Source: Ruegeria sp. HKCCD4315 (lineage in GTDB: Bacteria > Pseudomonadota > Alphaproteobacteria > Rhodobacterales > Rhodobacteraceae). From it: DNA of 64,000 bases. The position numbers and the translations under genes are program-made. Below are positions 62,977 through 64,000 of this stretch, in pieces; position 1 is the stretch's first letter; every line of letters begins with the position of its first letter. Below the pieces are notes generated by a model. That model saw nothing but the letters and a program-made list of their open reading frames with translations. It was not told the DNA's origin and searched no databases. The stretch is from NCBI RefSeq assembly GCF_013112245.1, contig NZ_WVRN01000001.1, positions 3,042,501 through 3,106,500 on the forward strand, written 5' to 3'.

Positions 62977-64000
62977 TCAGTTCTTCATCACCCAGATATT
63001 CATCGGAGCCTCTACCCCGCGGACAGATTGATCGCGATGTGCAGTGAAACCTTCCATCGCATCTGGCACAGTGGGATTTTCTTCGGCTACCCGTTCCCGC
63101 ACAGCATCGCTGACAACTATGTTTGCCTGAAACTCGCGCGTCAGCGCTTCCAGCTTGGCCGCCACATTAACCGCATCACCGATCACTGCGAACTCCAGCC
63201 GGTTGGCGCCGATGTCCCCCAAAACGACCGAGCCATAGTGCACCCCAATACCAACTTGGATTTCGGATTCTCCCGCACGCCGACGATCCAGATTCCAGCG
63301 GTCGATCACCTTCACCATCGCGCGCGCGCAGCCCAGCGCATTGCTTGCATCCAAGGGCGTCGGCACCGGCGTGCCAAAGGTCGCCATCAGCCCGTCACCC
63401 AGATACTTGTCCAGGGTTCCGTGGTGCCGGAACACCTCGGTCTCCATTCGGGCGTGGAAGCCCCGCAGCACCTCGATGACCTCATAAGGATCACGGCCAG
63501 CGGCGTATTTTGTGAAACCCACGATGTCGATGAACAAGACCGCCACATTCTCTTTACGGACCTGTTTCAGCGGTTCGTCATTCTGGCTGAGTTCATCCAC
63601 CACGTTGGGTGAGAAATATCGCGACAGATTGGCCCGTTCCCGTTCCAAACCGGCGTTGCTCATCAGCAGCTGGTTCAGTCGCCGCATCGAGATACCCAAT
63701 GTCACTGCAACCATGACAAAAACGATGACCTGCTGGATACGCTGCGGGGCCATGAAGCTGTTGGGGTCCAACAATTCGGCAACGTCCGGATAGCCCTGCA
63801 ATGCCGTTGCAACCTTTTCGCTGATCCCCGGAATGGGTGTCGCCACCCACCAGGCAATGATCCAGCCCGCCGTCCACATCATCGCGGTCCAGGAGCCGAT
63901 GGCAATCACCGTGCGCCAAGAATAGGCCAGAGTCCCAGCAGCGAGAATGATGAAGAAATATTGGAAGTTATCGAACCGATATTGCATCGCCAGCGGCCGG
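62977..64000 (-). CDS. Membrane-anchored class III adenylate/guanylate cyclase (5' end beyond window)
   Basis: The visible 341 residues end in a class III cyclase domain: VLFIDIVGFTKYAAG with the first metal Asp, KYLGDGLMATFGTPV with the second, and GIGVHYGSVVLGDIGANRLEFAVIGDAVNVAAKLE. Before it there are hydrophobic helices (FFIILAAGTLAYSW etc.). The frame is open past the window edge, so an N-terminal membrane sensor is incomplete. The Lys before YLGDG fits ATP preference. Adenylate cyclase is the likely activity. Confidence 0.88.
   Translation of the reverse strand, partial: RPLAMQYRFDNFQYFFIILAAGTLAYSWRTVIAIGSWTAMMWTAGWIIAWWVATPIPGISEKVATALQGYPDVAELLDPNSFMAPQRIQQVIVFVMVAVTLGISMRRLNQLLMSNAGLERERANLSRYFSPNVVDELSQNDEPLKQVRKENVAVLFIDIVGFTKYAAGRDPYEVIEVLRGFHARMETEVFRHHGTLDKYLGDGLMATFGTPVPTPLDASNALGCARAMVKVIDRWNLDRRRAGESEIQVGIGVHYGSVVLGDIGANRLEFAVIGDAVNVAAKLEALTREFQANIVVSDAVRERVAEENPTVPDAMEGFTAHRDQSVRGVEAPMNIWVMKN

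Noticed and set aside
1-64000. CRISPR arrays, rRNA, tRNA genes and complete insertion sequences
   Set aside because: Reading both strands I saw no regularly spaced repeats, no tRNA cloverleaf pattern and no transposase. The only mobile trace is the recombinase tail at 40138; short tRNAs could be missed without a scanner.

Overview
The window looks like a chromosomal segment of a marine alphaproteobacterium of the Rhodobacteraceae/Roseobacter group (Ruegeria-like). Reasons: paired FAD-GcvT demethylating oxidoreductases with a GlxA/GbdR-type regulator, a Rhodobacter-type porin ending in Phe, a CenR-like response regulator, DUF3576 and DUF2125 proteins, an LptE-HolA neighbourhood, GC-rich codon use and frequent ATGA gene overlaps. 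This assignment is inference from gene content; no database search was possible.

Layout. 1-10873: end of a DMSO-reductase-type membrane anchor gene, dapA, a soluble lytic transglycosylase, mnmD with a divergent MnmC-like FAD oxidase, an FMN reductase, an OmpA lipoprotein, a pseudouridine synthase, an NTF2-fold protein, an SGNH hydrolase and two EamA transporters. 11138-21163: nine co-directional minus-strand genes, mostly 1-18 bases apart. They encode an XRE-cupin regulator, a LysE exporter, a GFA (formaldehyde/thiol) protein, a dimethylglycine-dehydrogenase-like enzyme, a cupin, an MDR oxidoreductase, a homocysteine S-methyltransferase, a GlxA/AraC regulator and a second dimethylglycine/sarcosine-dehydrogenase-like enzyme. 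Together they read as a pathway that strips N-methyl groups from a betaine-like compound. Two matching inverted repeats lie just upstream of the first gene.

21320-38465 is mostly housekeeping: GNAT, free-methionine-sulfoxide reductase, thiolase, STAS/HATPase partner-switch pair, gamma-glutamyltransferase, hspQ, AEC transporter, SLT lipoprotein, lolA, ftsK, aminotransferase, amidase, Ubi hydroxylase, Trm112-like, LON-domain protein, thioredoxin-TPR protein and exonuclease III. 38684-40411 is an accessory islet, visibly richer in A/T than its surroundings. It holds a two-gene unit that looks like an envelope-targeting toxin (MuF/SPP1-gp7 motif plus a possible colicin-M-like C-terminal domain) and an overlapping gene for an inner-membrane-anchored periplasmic protein that fits an immunity role. 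It is followed by a serine-recombinase tail remnant and a candidate small RNA. 40459-64000 is core genome again: CenR-like regulator, ribA, L,D-transpeptidase, yggS, porin, leuS-lptE-holA, a BaiN-type flavoprotein, an HNH protein, a VOC/ECH/SDR operon, a DUF2125 protein, pmbA-cysQ-(waaA-like)-lpxK, dsbA, dciA, mutY, alkB and a truncated class III adenylate cyclase.

The main points for follow-up are the toxin/immunity islet with its neighbouring candidate sRNA, the nine-gene demethylation operon with its twin operators, the WaaA-like gene that lacks the catalytic Glu next to lpxK, and a dispersed repeat family seen at three intergenic sites.
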